Counted from the first letter of the stretch, positions 14,497-28,608 are shown. The stretch is 64,000 bases of DNA from Dermatophagoides farinae (GCF_024713945.1 NC_134686.1:1574001-1638000); one strand, 5' to 3'. The notes: generated by a model not told the origin, from the letters alone. Translations and numbers: made by a program.

Positions 14497-17349
14497 CTAT
14501 TTCTACAACATAGACTGATCGATAGATCGATCAATCGGTTAAATCGATTTTTAGAAAGTGTATATATATAATATATATAGATATATGTTTACTGATGATG
14601 ATGATGATGATGATGTCAAGAATCTGAAATTTTTTTTTTATTTTTTTTTCTTCATCAGAACTGTTATCATCATCACAGTTTATTTGACACTTGGCGATTG
14701 CACACACACACACACATACACAGGGTTTATCATGATTATTTTTTTTTGGTATGGCATCCCCATTTTCATCATTATAATCACACATCTTGAATGATTTTGC
14801 CTTTTGGCCATGGATATATTCGTGTGTGTGTGTGTGTGTGTGTGCGTGAACATTATTGGATTTTTTTTTTCTCTCTCTCTCTTCTCTTCTCTTCTTTAGT
14901 TTCATTCTGTAATTGGCATTTTGACACCGTCACGGCCGCCAACAACCACCAACACCACCACCACCAACTACCACCACCAACACCATTATCACATATTCAA
15001 TTATTTAGCATTTTTTTTCATTCATTCATTCATCATTCAACAAGAACAAGATGAAAAAAAAACAAATCAATATAGACAGAGAAAAAAACTAACGATGGCA
15101 ACAAATAGGATTTTCAATTTTCAATTTTCATTTTCATTTTTTTTTTGCATTTTTCGTCATCATTTTTGGACCGAATTTGAACAAAAAAAAAAAAAAAAAC
15201 AAAACGGAAAATCAAAAAAAAAATTCTTCTTGGTCATAAACAATTTTTCACTCTGTGTGTGTGTGTGTGTGTGTGTTTGGATCAGAGCCAGTTTTTTTTT
15301 TTTTGGTTTTGGCAAAAGAAAAAAATATAGAAATGTATCCATTGATTCATTGGAAATTGAAATCAATTTTGACATGATGAATATCGATGATGATGATGGT
15401 GGTGGTGGTGGTGGTAGTAATGGTGGTGATGGTATAACGAAAAACAAAAATCAAATCAAATTGATGGCTATAAATCAAGAATTGAACAACAACAACAACA
15501 ACAACAACAAAAAGAAAAATCTCTGATATGGCAATCATCATCATCATCATCATCATCACTTAAGTGCTATTGAATTTATTCATGTTATATTGTCTGGGGG
15601 TGAATGGTGGTGGTGGTGGTGGTGAAAAAAGGCTGTGTGTGTGTGTGGGTGTGTGTTTGTTTAAATTCAAACCATGATAAATTGAAATGATATTCATTTT
15701 CCACGAGAAAGTGAAGAAGAAGAAGAAGAAGAAACAAAAAAACATATCAATCATCGAAATTACATGGTGATTGAAATTTTAGCTTGAAAAAAAAATTTTT
15801 TGTTTGTTTGTTTGTTTGATTGGCTGATGGCATGAAAATTTTGTATTTCCAAAATTAAATTTATGACTGATTTAAAACTTACCAGTTTAGCTTCTTCTTC
15901 TTTTTCTTCATTTTTTGTTATTGTCAATGATGATGATGATGATGATGATGATGGTGTAATAGGATTGATTTCATTTTGATAATTCTGTGTCATTGAAATG
16001 AATGGTATTAATGATTGTTGTGCAATCATTGCCACATAAAATGACCGATATGGATCTAATAATGATAATATTAATGCCGGTTTATGTATTTTAATCCATT
16101 CACATGTTGATGTTAATATACGTTCAGTATCATTTTGTATTGGTTCAGAATAAACTGTTAATTGAATATCGGAAGCACGTAATGGTGATAATTGTACATT
16201 ATTTTCATTATTATTCATAGATGACATTCCAGTTTTATTAATAAATTCATTCCAATAATCAGAACGATGTGTTGATATTTCCCATTTTGATTGGCCATCC
16301 CTTAATGCTCTTGTTATAAGCGGTGCATTTTCACCAGGTAATAATGCTAATATTGTAAATTGTTTTATTATTGTTGTTGTTGATGATGATGATGATGATT
16401 CAATATTATCATTTTTTGCACTTCGAGGTTGACGATTTAATTTTATAAATTTATTTTTATTATTATCACTATTATATTTATAATGATGATCATGATGATG
16501 ATTGACAGTGTTCATAAATATCGTTCCATTTGAAGTAGCTGAATTGGTTGTATTAGTCGTTGCTGTTGTCGTTGTTGTTGTCTTTTTCATTGATAATAAT
16601 GATGAATAATTTGATAAAATTTTTAAAGACATTGATGATTGTTGTTGCGATGATGATGAAGACGATGATTTTGATGATGATGATGATGATGATGAATTAA
16701 ATTTGGCAACAAATTGCTCGAAAGCAAAAACATGTGGTGGTTGATCACCCAAACATAGATATATACAAAGACAGAATATCACAATTAGAATATAATAAAT
16801 GAATGGCCCAATAAATAATTCTAAACAGCAACAACATTCTGGACTAATTGTTGTTGTTGTTGTTGAAGCGGAAGTAGTGTTGTTAGCGTTGGTGGTGTTG
16901 GTGGTGGTGGTGGTGATGGTGGTGGCGGTGCGACTACAACTGGCAGCTGCTGAAGCTGCAACAGCAGTAGTAGCTGTACCACCACCACCACCGCCACCAA
17001 TTTCAGCATTAGTTTTGGCGCCTTTAAAGGCGCCATTATTAATTGATCGCCGTATTAAGTGATCATTTGTAATTGATTTTGTAGCCAATGATAATGGTAA
17101 TGATGGTTGTTGTTGTTGTTGATGATTATAATAATTATTATAATCAAAATCAAATTTTTGATCCGATTTATTTGTCGTCGATGATGATGATGATGATGAT
17201 GATCTTGACCGTTGTTTTATCGTTGTTATTCGTGTATTTCTCGTTGTTGTTGATATTGACGATGATGATAATGATGATGATGATGATGATGATGACACTG
17301 ATATGGGCACCGTTTGATGGATACTTCGGCGCACATTGCCCACATTCAT
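1312..17349 (-). CDS. Nmdar2: NMDA-type ionotropic glutamate receptor subunit 2, 5' half (partial)
   Basis: Subunit of the glutamate- and voltage-gated cation channel of neurons. Coding exons, in transcript order: 17349-15883, 10209-9303, 9206-8413, 3447-2977, 2784-1794, 1602-1312. All phases join once one surplus base in exon 2 is discounted. About 1640 codons are present: a Ser/Thr-rich leader, a hydrophobic segment near residues 176-199, the amino-terminal domain (LALLPGENAPLITRALRDG, then SLIPFISMTQ), and ligand-binding segment S1 (APPFVIES; CCAGIAIDLLNAVARDL; FDYDLYLVADGLFG; KWDGVTADLV). The S1 motifs match GluN2 rather than AMPA or kainate receptors. The last exon stops just before the first channel helix; pore and S2 are off the left edge. 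The family normally reaches this point in about 550 residues, so low-complexity insertions nearly triple the length. The start at 17349 is the first ATG after an apparent acceptor at 17374-17373; an upstream 5' UTR exon was not found. Confidence 0.9.
3448..8412 (-). other. Large intron of the NMDA receptor gene
   Basis: Bounded by the donor ACG|GTAAGT after 8413 and the acceptor AAATAG before 3447, which join CG with T to give an Arg codon. Apart from the 5' end it contains only simple repeats: (GA)n at 3809-3839, CA tracts near 3680, 4098, 6080 and 7370, (GGT)n at 5146-5172, CTT at 7303-7334 and CAA at 7584-7614. One copy of a tandem duplication lies at 8007-8220. I see no gene in it. Confidence 0.75.
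8007..8420. repeat. Imperfect tandem duplication of about 200-214 bp spanning a splice donor
   Basis: Bases 8007-8143 recur identically at 8221-8357 (offset 214). The copies then diverge, and the string taccgtaaaa returns at 8211 and 8410 (offset 199). The right copy contains the functional donor of receptor exon 9206-8413; the left copy carries a decayed version of it. The duplicated unit therefore runs from intron sequence to the first exon bases. It looks recent, because 137 bases are unchanged. Confidence 0.9.
10372..10936 (+). CDS. Unrecognised small gene nested in an NMDA receptor intron, frame broken once
   Basis: A plus-strand frame opens at ATG 10372 (MSGYHQSPMYSPIFNR...) and stops at 10747-10749. 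A second frame, open from after 10717 and ending at 10936, carries a mixed-composition protein (RRKYPQLSMEEYQNLVEEFL, then a charged tail of Glu, Arg and Lys). Unlike most open frames in this window, both parts have balanced composition and are not translated microsatellite. The change needs a one-base skip between 10718 and 10746, where the runs AAAAA and TTTT lie. Joined, the product would be about 187 residues: polar, probably helical, with no signal peptide or membrane segment. AATAAA overlaps the stop. I do not recognise the family. It lies 162 bases from a receptor exon on the opposite strand, so it is a nested gene or a retrocopy/pseudogene. Confidence 0.4.
10936..10941 (+). promoter_or_regulatory. 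Polyadenylation signal AATAAA of the nested gene
   Basis: AATAAA overlaps the last base of the stop codon of the small plus-strand gene and is followed by a T-rich stretch. Such hexamers are common by chance in this AT-rich DNA, so the position relative to the stop is the only support. Confidence 0.3.
10937..15882 (-). other. Remainder of the large intron between receptor exons 1 and 2
   Basis: The receptor intron runs from donor CTG|GTAAG (15882) to acceptor CACACAG (10210). Beyond the nested gene it holds AT-rich sequence, a 29-unit CA tract at 13185-13243, several CAA and CAT tracts, and repeat-derived open frames (for example 14921-15526 plus, dominated by Thr, Phe, Cys-Val and Asn runs). 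I find no supported gene there. Confidence 0.7.
13185..13243. repeat. (AC)n microsatellite, about 29 units, followed by CAGA repeats
   Basis: An uninterrupted AC run, one of the longest dinucleotide tracts in the window, passes into GGCAGACAGACAGACAG up to about 13261. It sits in an intron of the receptor gene and should be length-polymorphic. Confidence 0.97.
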
Positions 17350-20300
17350 TTGATGTAAACGACGATCAATAGCTTGAAATTTAAAACAACAACACACACA
17401 CACACACACACACACAACACACACTTCAATCGAATTTTAAAAACAACACATTAGATTCGATCCAGAAAATGAAAATGAAAAATAAACTGAAAAAAAACAA
17501 ATCAAAACGAACAAAACAACATCACATTGACAACAACAACAACCAAATTTTTTTTTCAAATTGATTCCATTCGATTCTCGATGTTTTGTTGTTTTGTTCC
17601 ACTTATTATCGTGTGTGTGTGTGTTATTGTTTTTACATTATAACCAGATGACAATCACTAGAAAAAAAGAAAAAGAAAAAAGTTTAACACTTTAATTACC
17701 AAGTTGTTTTATTCAAAAAAAAAAAAAAAATTCCCAATTTAGGCTTAAAGTGTTGAAAAAAAACTCAACGCAATCCATATTTCGGAATTTTTTTTTCTAG
17801 AAGTAAACACTTGAAAGAGAAAATTATCTGTAATTTCCATATTTTCCAAACTCCATTTTGATTTTTCGCATACAGTAGCCATGAATCAATCAATCAATCA
17901 GTGGATGAAAAAAAAACAACAAAAACAACAACAACAAAAACTATACTCAACAACTTTCAATGAGCCAATTATTTACTTATTGATATAATTGCATGATTGA
18001 ATGGAATTGAATGACTGACTGACTGAACTGAGCTTCATGTATGCCTGATTGACATGTAAGAATATTGATTCTTTTACTTGAAACGAACGAACTAACGAAA
18101 AAAAAATCAAATGTTTGTGTGTGTGTGTGTGTGTGTGCTTGGAATTTATTATTATTTAAAGTTTTAGTCTAGTCTGTAAATTGTAACGGAAAAAGGTGGA
18201 GAAATGAAAAACTCGAAAAAAAACTCGAAAACTTTTATCAAAAAAAAAGGAAATGAAGACTGTTCCACCAACTACCACTAGTCTGAAACTGAAATCTGGT
18301 TTTCATTTTCATTCCAAAATGGGTAGATTTATCCATGTTTTCTGAAAATTTTTATTTTTGTTTTTGTTGTTGTTTTCGGTTGATTAAATCTAAAGACCTG
18401 TAATTCCGTAGTCGTCGTCGTCGACATTTTTTTTTCACCCACAACATCAAAAAGAAACATTGAAAATTATGATCAAAATTAGAAAGAAACAAAAAAATAA
18501 GAAAGTAAAAACAGCCGAATAAAAATTTATGAGAGAAAAAAGAAATGGAAAAAAAGTTCCACCACTAATATGGCCATACAAGGTTTATTTTTTTTTTTTA
18601 TATAAATAAATAAATGGCTAATTGAGATTAAGATTGATTGCCATTTAACTATGGTTATATATATTTTGACAACAACAATATTTAACCAGCAACCAACTAA
18701 CGGTAGCAACAAACATTTAGTTGACAATCAATAATAATGATGATGATGATGATGATGATGGCGTCTGTATAGATTGATGAAGATGAGGTTGGGTTTTTTT
18801 GTTGTTGTTGTTGTTGTTGTTGCAACACCCCTTAATGAAAATGAATGTGAAACAGGAAAAAAGATTTATATAAAGTTTTCAGGATACTAATTCTTTTTTT
18901 TTTTTTGGTCGTTTGAAAGTCAATTAAGTCATTTTCATTATGATTTTGTTTGTTTGTTTGTTTTTTTTTCGAAAAAAAACCGGATCAGTCGTTAAAAAAA
19001 AAAATTCTGGATTGGCGCCCGGAAATTTATCAAAAATTTTCATTTTTTATTCCGTGTGTGTGTGTTTGTGTTTGGATCTAATTTCAAACTTTTATTGTTG
19101 ATTTTTCGATTTTTTATTATTCTTCTTGGATGAATTCAACATGACCGAGACTAAAAACTAATAATTGAAAAGCAAATAATGAGAAAAAAAAACAACCAAC
19201 AAAAATGGCCGTATTTGGAATTTTTGTTCCAGAATATTAATACACCCATACACCCATACACAGACACCGTTGGCCAATTCCTAAATTCTATTGATATAAT
19301 ATCATTATTTATATGGGATTCATTTTTTTTGTAAGAACCAAAAAAAAAAGACATCTAATGCTTCTGCTGATGCTGCTGTCGCTGCTATGGCTTCATTGTC
19401 TTATTATCGGATAATTAATTGTATCATTTTTGGTCATCATCATCATCATCATTATAAGGTCAGTGCAAATATTATTATTTTGTTGTTGTTGTTGTCAATA
19501 TTATTATTTTGTTTTCTTCTTCTTCCAAGACTACTTATAACACATATATCCAATCCAATAATAATATCATTATTATCATCATCATCATCATCATTATTAT
19601 TTGAAATTTTTATACCCAAAATAACAGAATGGACATGCAGTAGCAGCAGCACCAGCAGCAGCAGCAGCGGCAACAACAACAACAACAACAAAAAGAAACA
19701 TGGAAAAAATTACTGACTAGACAGAATGGAATTCTTTTTTTTTTGGTTTTTATTCGATTCATTTTAATGGTGTTCAACGAATGAATGCAAGCAAGCAAGC
19801 AAGCAAGCAATGGCCATTTTATACAATATAAAAATAATGGCCGAATAAGAAAAACTATTTATTGTTATAATAATAATAATAGTGAAAATGGTCATTGTCA
19901 CATTGCATGAATAGAATTGAATTGAATTGAATTGAATTGAATCAAATAGAAAAATAGAATCAAATAGAAATGTGTAGTACAGAATATTCGACAATACAAA
20001 ACACATTTTTGCACTCTATCACACACACACACACATACACATGAATCAGGAATCGAGAAAAAAAATAGAGAATAAATGAAAATTATTTAAGAATCGTACC
20101 AAAGAGAGAGAGAGAATGGGAGAGAGAAACGACAAATTAGCTGATATGAAAAAGCCGATACACATACACAGAGAGAAAGACAAATAATTATGAAAATAGT
20201 GACAAAAGAAAGTGTGGCCAAAAAAAAAGAAAGTCAAATACAAAAAAAACTGAACAAGAACAACAATAATAATTATAACAACAATGATGGTTATAGATTG

Positions 20301-20786
20301 TGTGGATGAATAAATGAAGTAAAAATTGGTACAACAACAACAACAACAACAAAACCTGAAAGGAAATAAGAGAGAAAATGATTCAATTAATGATCATCAC
20401 TTTAATACAACCAGAAAAAAAACAAGAAAAAAAGAGCTAATTTCACGAATGGACCAAATTATGTTCGATTCTGTATGAATGAATGAATGGAAAAAATATC
20501 AAAAGGGATTTGTCATATGTGTGGCAAAAAGAAAATCCAAAAAAAAAAAAAAATCCATCGATAGAATAATAATAACATCGGGCCAAACACAAAAAAAAAT
20601 TTTCTATGTGCCATTTTCACCACACAATATTAGCCATTATGCACAGAAATGGAAAAAAACTTTTTCTTATTTTTTTTTGTTCACCGGTGATGACGATATA
20701 CAGAATTTGATTCGACGAAGAATTCCAATCCATATTATTTTCAGCTGCTGCTGCTGCTACTGAATGCAGCTGCCGATGATGATTCC

Positions 20787-20957
20787 TTTTTTTATTTCTT
20801 GATTCAGTTTGGTTCAATTCATTTTGATGCAATTTTCGATTGGAATTGGATTGGATTGGATTGATGATTGTTTTTTTTATTTCTTGATTCAGTTTGGTTC
20901 AATTCATTTTGATGCAATTTTCGATTGGAATTGGATTGGATTGGATTGATGATTGTT
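20787..20957. repeat. 85-bp tandem duplication
   Basis: A segment beginning with a T-run and TTCTTGATTCAG and ending with TTGATGATTG occurs twice in direct succession (for example CTTGATTCAG at 20798 and again at 20883). The unit is about 85 bases and itself contains GGATT/GGAAT subrepeats. The copies look identical, so the duplication is recent. No gene is affected. Confidence 0.92.
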
Positions 20958-21160
20958 TTTTTTTCGCTTTACTTTTGTTGTTGTTGTTGTTGTTGTTGTC
21001 GTTATTATTAAAATGATTGAATGAATTGTTTTTGGGTGGTAAGAAAGATATAGAGAGAAAAAAAATCAATTTTTTTCCATCACTACAAACCATCGTCGAA
21101 ACTATTGCAACAAGAACAATAATCAAAGATGAATGATCATCTGAGAATTTGGAATATTAA

Positions 21161-21192
<32 letters not shown>

Positions 21193-24129
21193 GAAACTAT
21201 GATTCTGGGGATATTCTACGCAATCATTGTGATGACATTGAGCATAAAGAATCGGGAAAAAAACAATCCAGAATATTAGCTGAAATTAACCAAATCAATG
21301 GTTGACAAGAATTATTATTATTAAAAATTTTGACCATTTCTTATTTTGTTCATGAAATATGTTTATTTATGAAACAATCTTTTAATTGAATACTCAGATT
21401 ATTTTTTTTTTTTTTAGTTTTCTGAAACTTTTCTGCAACAACAACAACAACAACAACAACATCAAGATTAGATTAGATTCTATTTTCATTCTGCTTGTCA
21501 AGGTCAATGTGGAGATCATTATGAAAACTGGGCTCATATGCATAACACACACACACACACACAAACATATGAGGCTGCTTTTGGAACAAACAAACAGCAG
21601 TGAAATGAATGTTCGCAACCAGACAAAAAAAAGCGAGAGAGAGAGAGAGAGAGAGAGAGAAATCTAAAAGCAAAAATAAAAACTCTCGTAAAGATTAATG
21701 ATCATAGATTAATCATTTGTTCATCGGAAGAATGAATCATGCTGCTGCTGCTGCTGCTGCTGCTACTAGTTTTCTATCTATCTGTCTATCTATCACATCT
21801 TTCAAAGATTGAAGACAAAACACAACACACACACAGAAACATAAAGTTTTATTCAGAAAATCATTTCAAGAATAAAAAATAAAAATAAAAAAAAAATAAA
21901 AATGGCGAAAATAAACATTTATTATGTTCATTCTCAATATCATCATTGTTGCATCAAGTTGACTATGACACTATGACACCATGAGTTGCTGGTTTTTTGT
22001 CATGGCCATTCAATGTTGTTTTTCATGTTTGTTTGTTATTATGCTTATATATAAATGTTTTTCCATTGTATAAAATTGTGATTATTATTAAAATCTACAA
22101 TCATCATCATCATCATCGTCATCAGATAATGATAAGTGTAGAATCAATCAGTAAACAAAAAAAAAAAAAAAAAAATACTGGAATCCAAATGTTCATTCAA
22201 TCGTATCGATTCAAATGTACGAATTCAAATGAATCATTCGAAGGATTCTAAATATATAAATATTTTTTTTATCTATCTATCTATCTATCAGCGAATCATT
22301 CAGAAATGTCCAAATAAAATCGTCAATCATAAAAACATAGCCACATTTAGCATCATTATCATTTGGTCATTATTATTATGACTATGATGATTATGATTAT
22401 TATTAATGGTCATAAATAAATTATGATTATGATGATTATGATGTAAAGTTGGTCAATGGTCAATTTGAATTGTTCAAAGATCATTGAATTGGCCAAAAGA
22501 CTATTTATTCTGTTTTATAAATTCTTGTCAATATATATATATATATTCTTTGAATTGTTCGAATAAATATTTATTCTATTCATTATTCAGACATTGAAAC
22601 ACATCTCACAATTCTTTTGCTCTCTCTCTCTCTCTGTTTTTTTTTTTTTTTTTGGTTGTTGAAAATTTCAAGCAGAAAAAAAAACTTTAACAACTAAAAC
22701 TTGCCAAACAATTTGGTTATCAAAAGGTTTGTTCTCTTCTACACATTTTCAAGTTTTCAAGTAGTTTCGATTATGTAAAATGTGCTGAATTTGCATCTAG
22801 ACAACAACAACAGCAGTAGCTGCAGCAACAACAACAAACAAAATGACTAACTGACTGACTGACTGACCGATCCATTCGGTTTTTCGTATTGTAGAAATTT
22901 TTATTTTATTTTATTTTATTTCATTTTAACATCAAAATTGAATATATTTACTCAATGCAATGGCAAGCACTTTTTTTCCCGAACTATAACAACAACAACA
23001 ACAAAAAAGATTTCCTCAAGTTTAGTAAAATCGAATTATGGTCACTGGCAAATGGAATGGTTGTTTTTTTTCATTCTCTTTCTCTCTCTCTTTTTATGTT
23101 AAAAAGCGGTCTATTTTTTTTGTTGTTGTTGTTGTTCGGGCATTCAATGGTCATCCTTCTTGTTTGAATTTTTTTTTTTAAACTAAAGTTTGGCACACAC
23201 ACACACACATACACATTATACTATCGACCATAAAACTATTCAAACAAACAAACAAACAGAAAAAAACCCGTACGACAACAACAAAAAAAAACAAAAAAAA
23301 AACTGGAAAAAAAATGTTTGAATAATTCAAATCTAAATTCAGGCCAAGTGAATTTAAATGAATAGAATTTGAAGAGGAACAAAACGAAAAAAATTCGTTT
23401 ATTTTAAATATCCGGTGAATCGAAGAGAAAAAAAAATTGATAATGATGGTTATTCTTAAATACTACAGACACCTGTCCCATATTTGACACACATATGGCA
23501 AGAATTTTAAAAGTTTTATTTATGATTTTCATTTTCATCCAAAATGAATGTAAATGCACACATCAAATGAAAATGATGGTTTTGATTTCCGTTTTCGATT
23601 TGATTTTCGATTTGATTCGTGTACGAAACAAAAACAAAAACAAAAATTAATTCTGTTACTTTTTTTTGGAACCATCAAGCTTTTCCGATTCAAACAAATC
23701 AATACACACACACACACACACATGTACTTAGATAAATGTGTGTGTCTGGCAAAAAAAAAATGAAATGAAAATAAATACGAAAAACCCAAAGTCTGGTTTA
23801 GTATATATATAAAAAAAAATCTCTCTCTCGGGAAACTCATCATCATCGTCGTCGTCGTCGTCGCCGTCGTTTGGGAACTATGGACACACACACACAATAC
23901 AGTCTAAAAAAAGAACGAACAAATGAATGGCAAGAATCAAAAGAATAGAATACAACCAGAAGAAGAAAAAGAAGAAGTAAGTAATGAAAAATGGAATAAG
24001 AAAGAAAAATGGAAAAAAATAAGAAAAAATAAAATGATTCATTCATCTTAAAGAATCTAGAATGAACCAAAAAAAAACCAAAAGAATCTGATTCTATTGT
24101 ACATATATTTGTGGCCTGGTCGAAAAAGT

Positions 24130-24164
<35 letters not shown>

Positions 24165-27100
24165 TTTTTTCACTCTTTACTAACCTTTCAGCCATTTCTT
24201 TTTTTTTCATCTATGTGTACGAATTGTAATTCCCAAATTGTCGTGAGAATTTGTAACAAAAAAAAAGCGGCGGCAGCAGCAGTAGTTGAATAAATGTAAT
24301 ATCAAAAGAGTCATCATCCAAAACAACAACAACAACAACAATTCCAAAGAATAAAAAGCAAATCCAATTCATTCGCACTTCAATATTCAATGGTGGTCGT
24401 TGTGATTATTGTTGGATGTACCACATTATTATGGTTCGTGTTTATTGGTTAGTTATTTTGTTGTTGTTGTTGTTGTTGTTGTTATTGTTGTATTTGGCTG
24501 TTCACAATTCTGTCTGGTTGTCGAATTTTGATAACGAGACCAATTATTCTATCGATTTAAATGTGTGCGTGTGCCTGTGTGTGTGTATCTGGAATTGGCG
24601 AAAAAAAAACACCAACTCAAAAATACCAGCAAACAAAGATGACAATTTTAGCTGTGGCTGAAAATTTCAAATGAAAAGAAAAAAAGTTTCATTTCATTCA
24701 CCATTTTCAAATGATTTTTTCTTTCATTTGCAAACACCATAATTTCAATGGCCGCCAAACTAAACCAGAGAAAAAACAACAACAACAACAATAGCAACAT
24801 ATTCAAGTTCTTCACATATATATAGTAATTATATCCAAAAGTTTAATCAAAACAGTGAAAAAGTGAAAAAAAATTATGGGGTCCAAACAAACAACAACAA
24901 CAACAAACAAGTACCATGTGTTATATGCAACGAATGTAGGTCAACATGGTTGAATCATTTTCATTTCATTTTTTTTCAACTATCAATTTGTAGACAATAA
25001 ATGAATGTGTCTCAGATGTCTCTTGATTCTTACCATTGTTGTTGTTGTTGTTATGTAATTTTTAATGGAGATAACTAACCAACTATATATATATATATAT
25101 AACACAAGAACTCAAAACAAAGTTGAATCATTAGTTTCAGCCAGAATAATACAGAATAGACGGGAAAAAAATTCATAGCAATGTATATTAGATTCATTAA
25201 TCTTCAATGTTGTTAAGAATATCGACGAACAACGATGCATTCAATGGCCCAGTATACAATGAATTGGAAAAAACTTGCCCAGAATTCACTAAATAATAAT
25301 AAGAATTTAATGGTTATGGATATTTGAATTTCAATTACAAACAAACAATAAATAAATAAAAAAAAAAAATGATGATAATGACATGTATTTCTATTCAATT
25401 CTTAAATCTTAAAGAATATTCTTATTATTCAAGTGTATGCCGCCATCTTTATCATCATCATCATCATCATCTACTTATTCAATGGCATCCTTTCATTCTG
25501 TGTATTTTTTTCTCTTCAATTCATTTATCGATTTAATAAACTAATAATAATAATATTTGTTCACATTGAATTAGGATTTTTTTTTCTTCTTGTTCATCAT
25601 CAAATATAAAGTGGCGATATCAAGTTATTGATTGTTGAAAGTGCTGCTATATCAATCAAAATCAATTACTACTAATTTTTTTTCTCACTCTCTCTCTCTC
25701 ACTCATTCACCCACTCATTCACTTTGGTTAATTCCAAGTTTTATATTTCTATAAATTTTTAGCTGATCCTTTACTATGAATGAATGAATGAATGAATGGT
25801 GGTGATTTATTTAATTTTCCAAAAGGTTTCAATCGTTAGAAAGAAAGAGAGAGAGAGAGAGAGAAAAGTTTGACACACACAGAGAAAAAAAATCCATTTT
25901 TTTCCCACTCGGTTGATCGATTTTTAAATGAAACAAATAATACCACAGGGAATTCTCTCTCTCTCTCTCTTGCTGTCTGTTTGTCTCATATTTTTTTTGT
26001 CCAATTTCACATTCAATCACAATTTGATTTCTAATGTGGTCATAATAATAATAATAATCAAATTTCAAACAGGATGGTAGAGAAAATGAAATTTTTTTTT
26101 TTTTTTGATGCTCATGATGATGATTGAACCGTAAATGTGTGTCAATTAGGGCCACCACCAGACCTAGAAAGAGCACAGGAGTACATGTCCTGATTTCAGT
26201 AATTTTTTTTGTCAACCCAAAAAAAAATTTAACCGTTGTAAAACTGTATATAATTAAGCGAGTTTTCCAATTAGAACTAAAAAAATAAAAATCAATTCGA
26301 CCTTCTTGGCCTGCTGCTGTAAATCAATAAAATGATATCATTATTCGCTGAAAGTGGATCCAAAATGATCAAAAAAAAAAAAAAAAAAAAAACGCACGCA
26401 CGCACCAAATATAGATTCTTGATATGCGTGCCATGTTCATTAATAATAGCCGGAAAAAATGAAAATTAGATGACAGGAAAACCAAAACCAAAAAAAAAAA
26501 AAAAAAAATTTCAAATCAATCACATTGATGGCACACACACAATGTTTTTCAGCGAACGTAAACAACAACAACGACAAAATTTAAAGTAAAAAAAATTCTA
26601 TTGTCTAAATAGACTGATAAATAACAAAATAGAAGTGAGAGAGAGAGAAACAAAACAAAAAAAAATCGCTTAAAATGGCCAATAAACGAACGAACGAACG
26701 AACGAAAAATGTCATCAAATTTGAAAAGATTTTCGTCTTTTCTTAAACTCATTATATTCAGATTCTTTCAGATTTTTTCATTATATTCCGGGCGGTTTTG
26801 AAAACTGTATAATCATCATCATCATAAGAATAAAAATCAACAACAACAACAACAAAAGGTAATGTGATTTTTCCGCAGAATGAGTGAATAAAATGAACAA
26901 AAGAAAAAAAGAAAAGTAGAAAAAAAACGAAATGAATAGAATCACATTCTACAAAACAGTAATAATATGGTAGTAGCAACGGAATCCAAAATAAACAATA
27001 ATATATAAATGGTTGCTATAAAACATTAATTAAATGAGATGATGAAGAATTCTTCATTTGCGTCCAATGGATAATGATGATGATGCTGATGCTGGTTTTG

Positions 27101-28176
27101 TTGTTGTTGTTGAGACGAAAAATTTTTTTTTCATTAAAACCACGATTTATAATATTGAGAATTCAAATAAACAAACAAACAAACAAAAAAAAAACAGAAA
27201 AAGTTTTTCAGAATATTCTTTTTTCTGGATAGTTTGAATAAAAAAAAAATTTCTCTGAAAAGGAAACATTTCTGTTAATCGAGAAAAAAAAAGTTTTTCA
27301 TTTTTTTTTGTTTTCATTCGAATTTTTCCCCATTTTCACACACAAATAACACATCCTTTATACACCTATGGGGACAATAGGAAAATGGGGAATGGGAAAC
27401 AAAAAAAAAATCAAATTCAAATTCAAAATCAAAATCAAATTACACATTCATTATGAATATAGCATTGTGTGGCATTCAACTGTAGAAATGTTTTTCTCTT
27501 TTTATTTATGGCATTTCTTATTTCGGATATGAGAATGGCGATGAATATGATTAATTCAACATGACATGTAAAATGACTGTTACAAAATGGCGAATGGTGG
27601 TGAACACAACACAAATGCAGGAAACTTTTTTTGCATTGTATACCATCACATCACACCTTTCAGTTTTTTTCCGATTGAAAAATGACTTTTTTTCTCGTTG
27701 TGTTTTTGTTTTAATTATTCTTTCAAATTCCATTTATTATAAAGTTTAATTAATGGAATACAAAATGGAATGAAATAACCATTGTAGGAAAAAAAACATC
27801 AACATTGACGTTGTTTCAGCGTGTTATACCACCCTCACATCTCAAGGAATGTATGCATGACACATATATCTCTCTTTTTTGTTTATGGATATGAATTCTG
27901 AGCAAACAACCAGAAAAGAATTGTCTTCACATGTACAATTCTTGATTATTTCCAACATAAAAAAAAACACACACACACACATAAACATCAACATAATGAA
28001 TACAAACAAATTAAGAGAATGCGGAAAAAATAACAAAAATCTGACTACATTTGCAACTACCGGTATAATGTCACGGGCATTGTGAATGTTTAACAGAATA
28101 AGAATCTCTATTCTTTTGTGTGAAAGTTTTTTTTTGGATTTTTTTTTATTGTCTGAGATATTCTTAATTATGTCGC

Positions 28177-28180
28177 CAAC

Positions 28181-28236
<56 letters not shown>

Positions 28237-28282
28237 CGACGGCGACAACTACGGCGACAACGACGACGACTACGAGGACGAC
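28177..28282. repeat. CAA/CGA trinucleotide tract
   Basis: About 100 bases of CAA units interrupted by CGA, GGCGACAACTAC and CGACGACTACGAGG variants. The interruptions near the right end suggest an older, decaying end of the repeat. Both strands translate to long homopolymers (Thr, Val), which are not evidence of a gene. Confidence 0.95.
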
Positions 28283-28574
28283 CATTTGATGAGAATTAAT
28301 GAAATAGTCTTTGGACATGGTTGGTGCACAGTCACAAACACACACACACACACACAGACAGACAGACAAAATACATAAATTTTAATCATAAAATTAATAA
28401 TTTACTTTACATTTTTTTTCAACTTGTTCAGTGGATAATAATTTCTCAAGAAAAAGATGAAAAAAAATGGAACAAGAATACAATCGGTTACACTAAGTAC
28501 GGCCGGGTTTTTTTTCCTTTGCTTGTCAACCATTCATGTCGATTATAAACTTTGATATCTGTAACTTGATATTA

Positions 28575-28575
<1 letters not shown>

Positions 28576-28608
<33 letters not shown>

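Noticed and set aside
14921-15526. 201-codon open frame on the plus strand inside a receptor intron
   Set aside because: Built of translated Thr, Phe, Lys, Cys-Val, Gly and Asn repeats; no conserved core.
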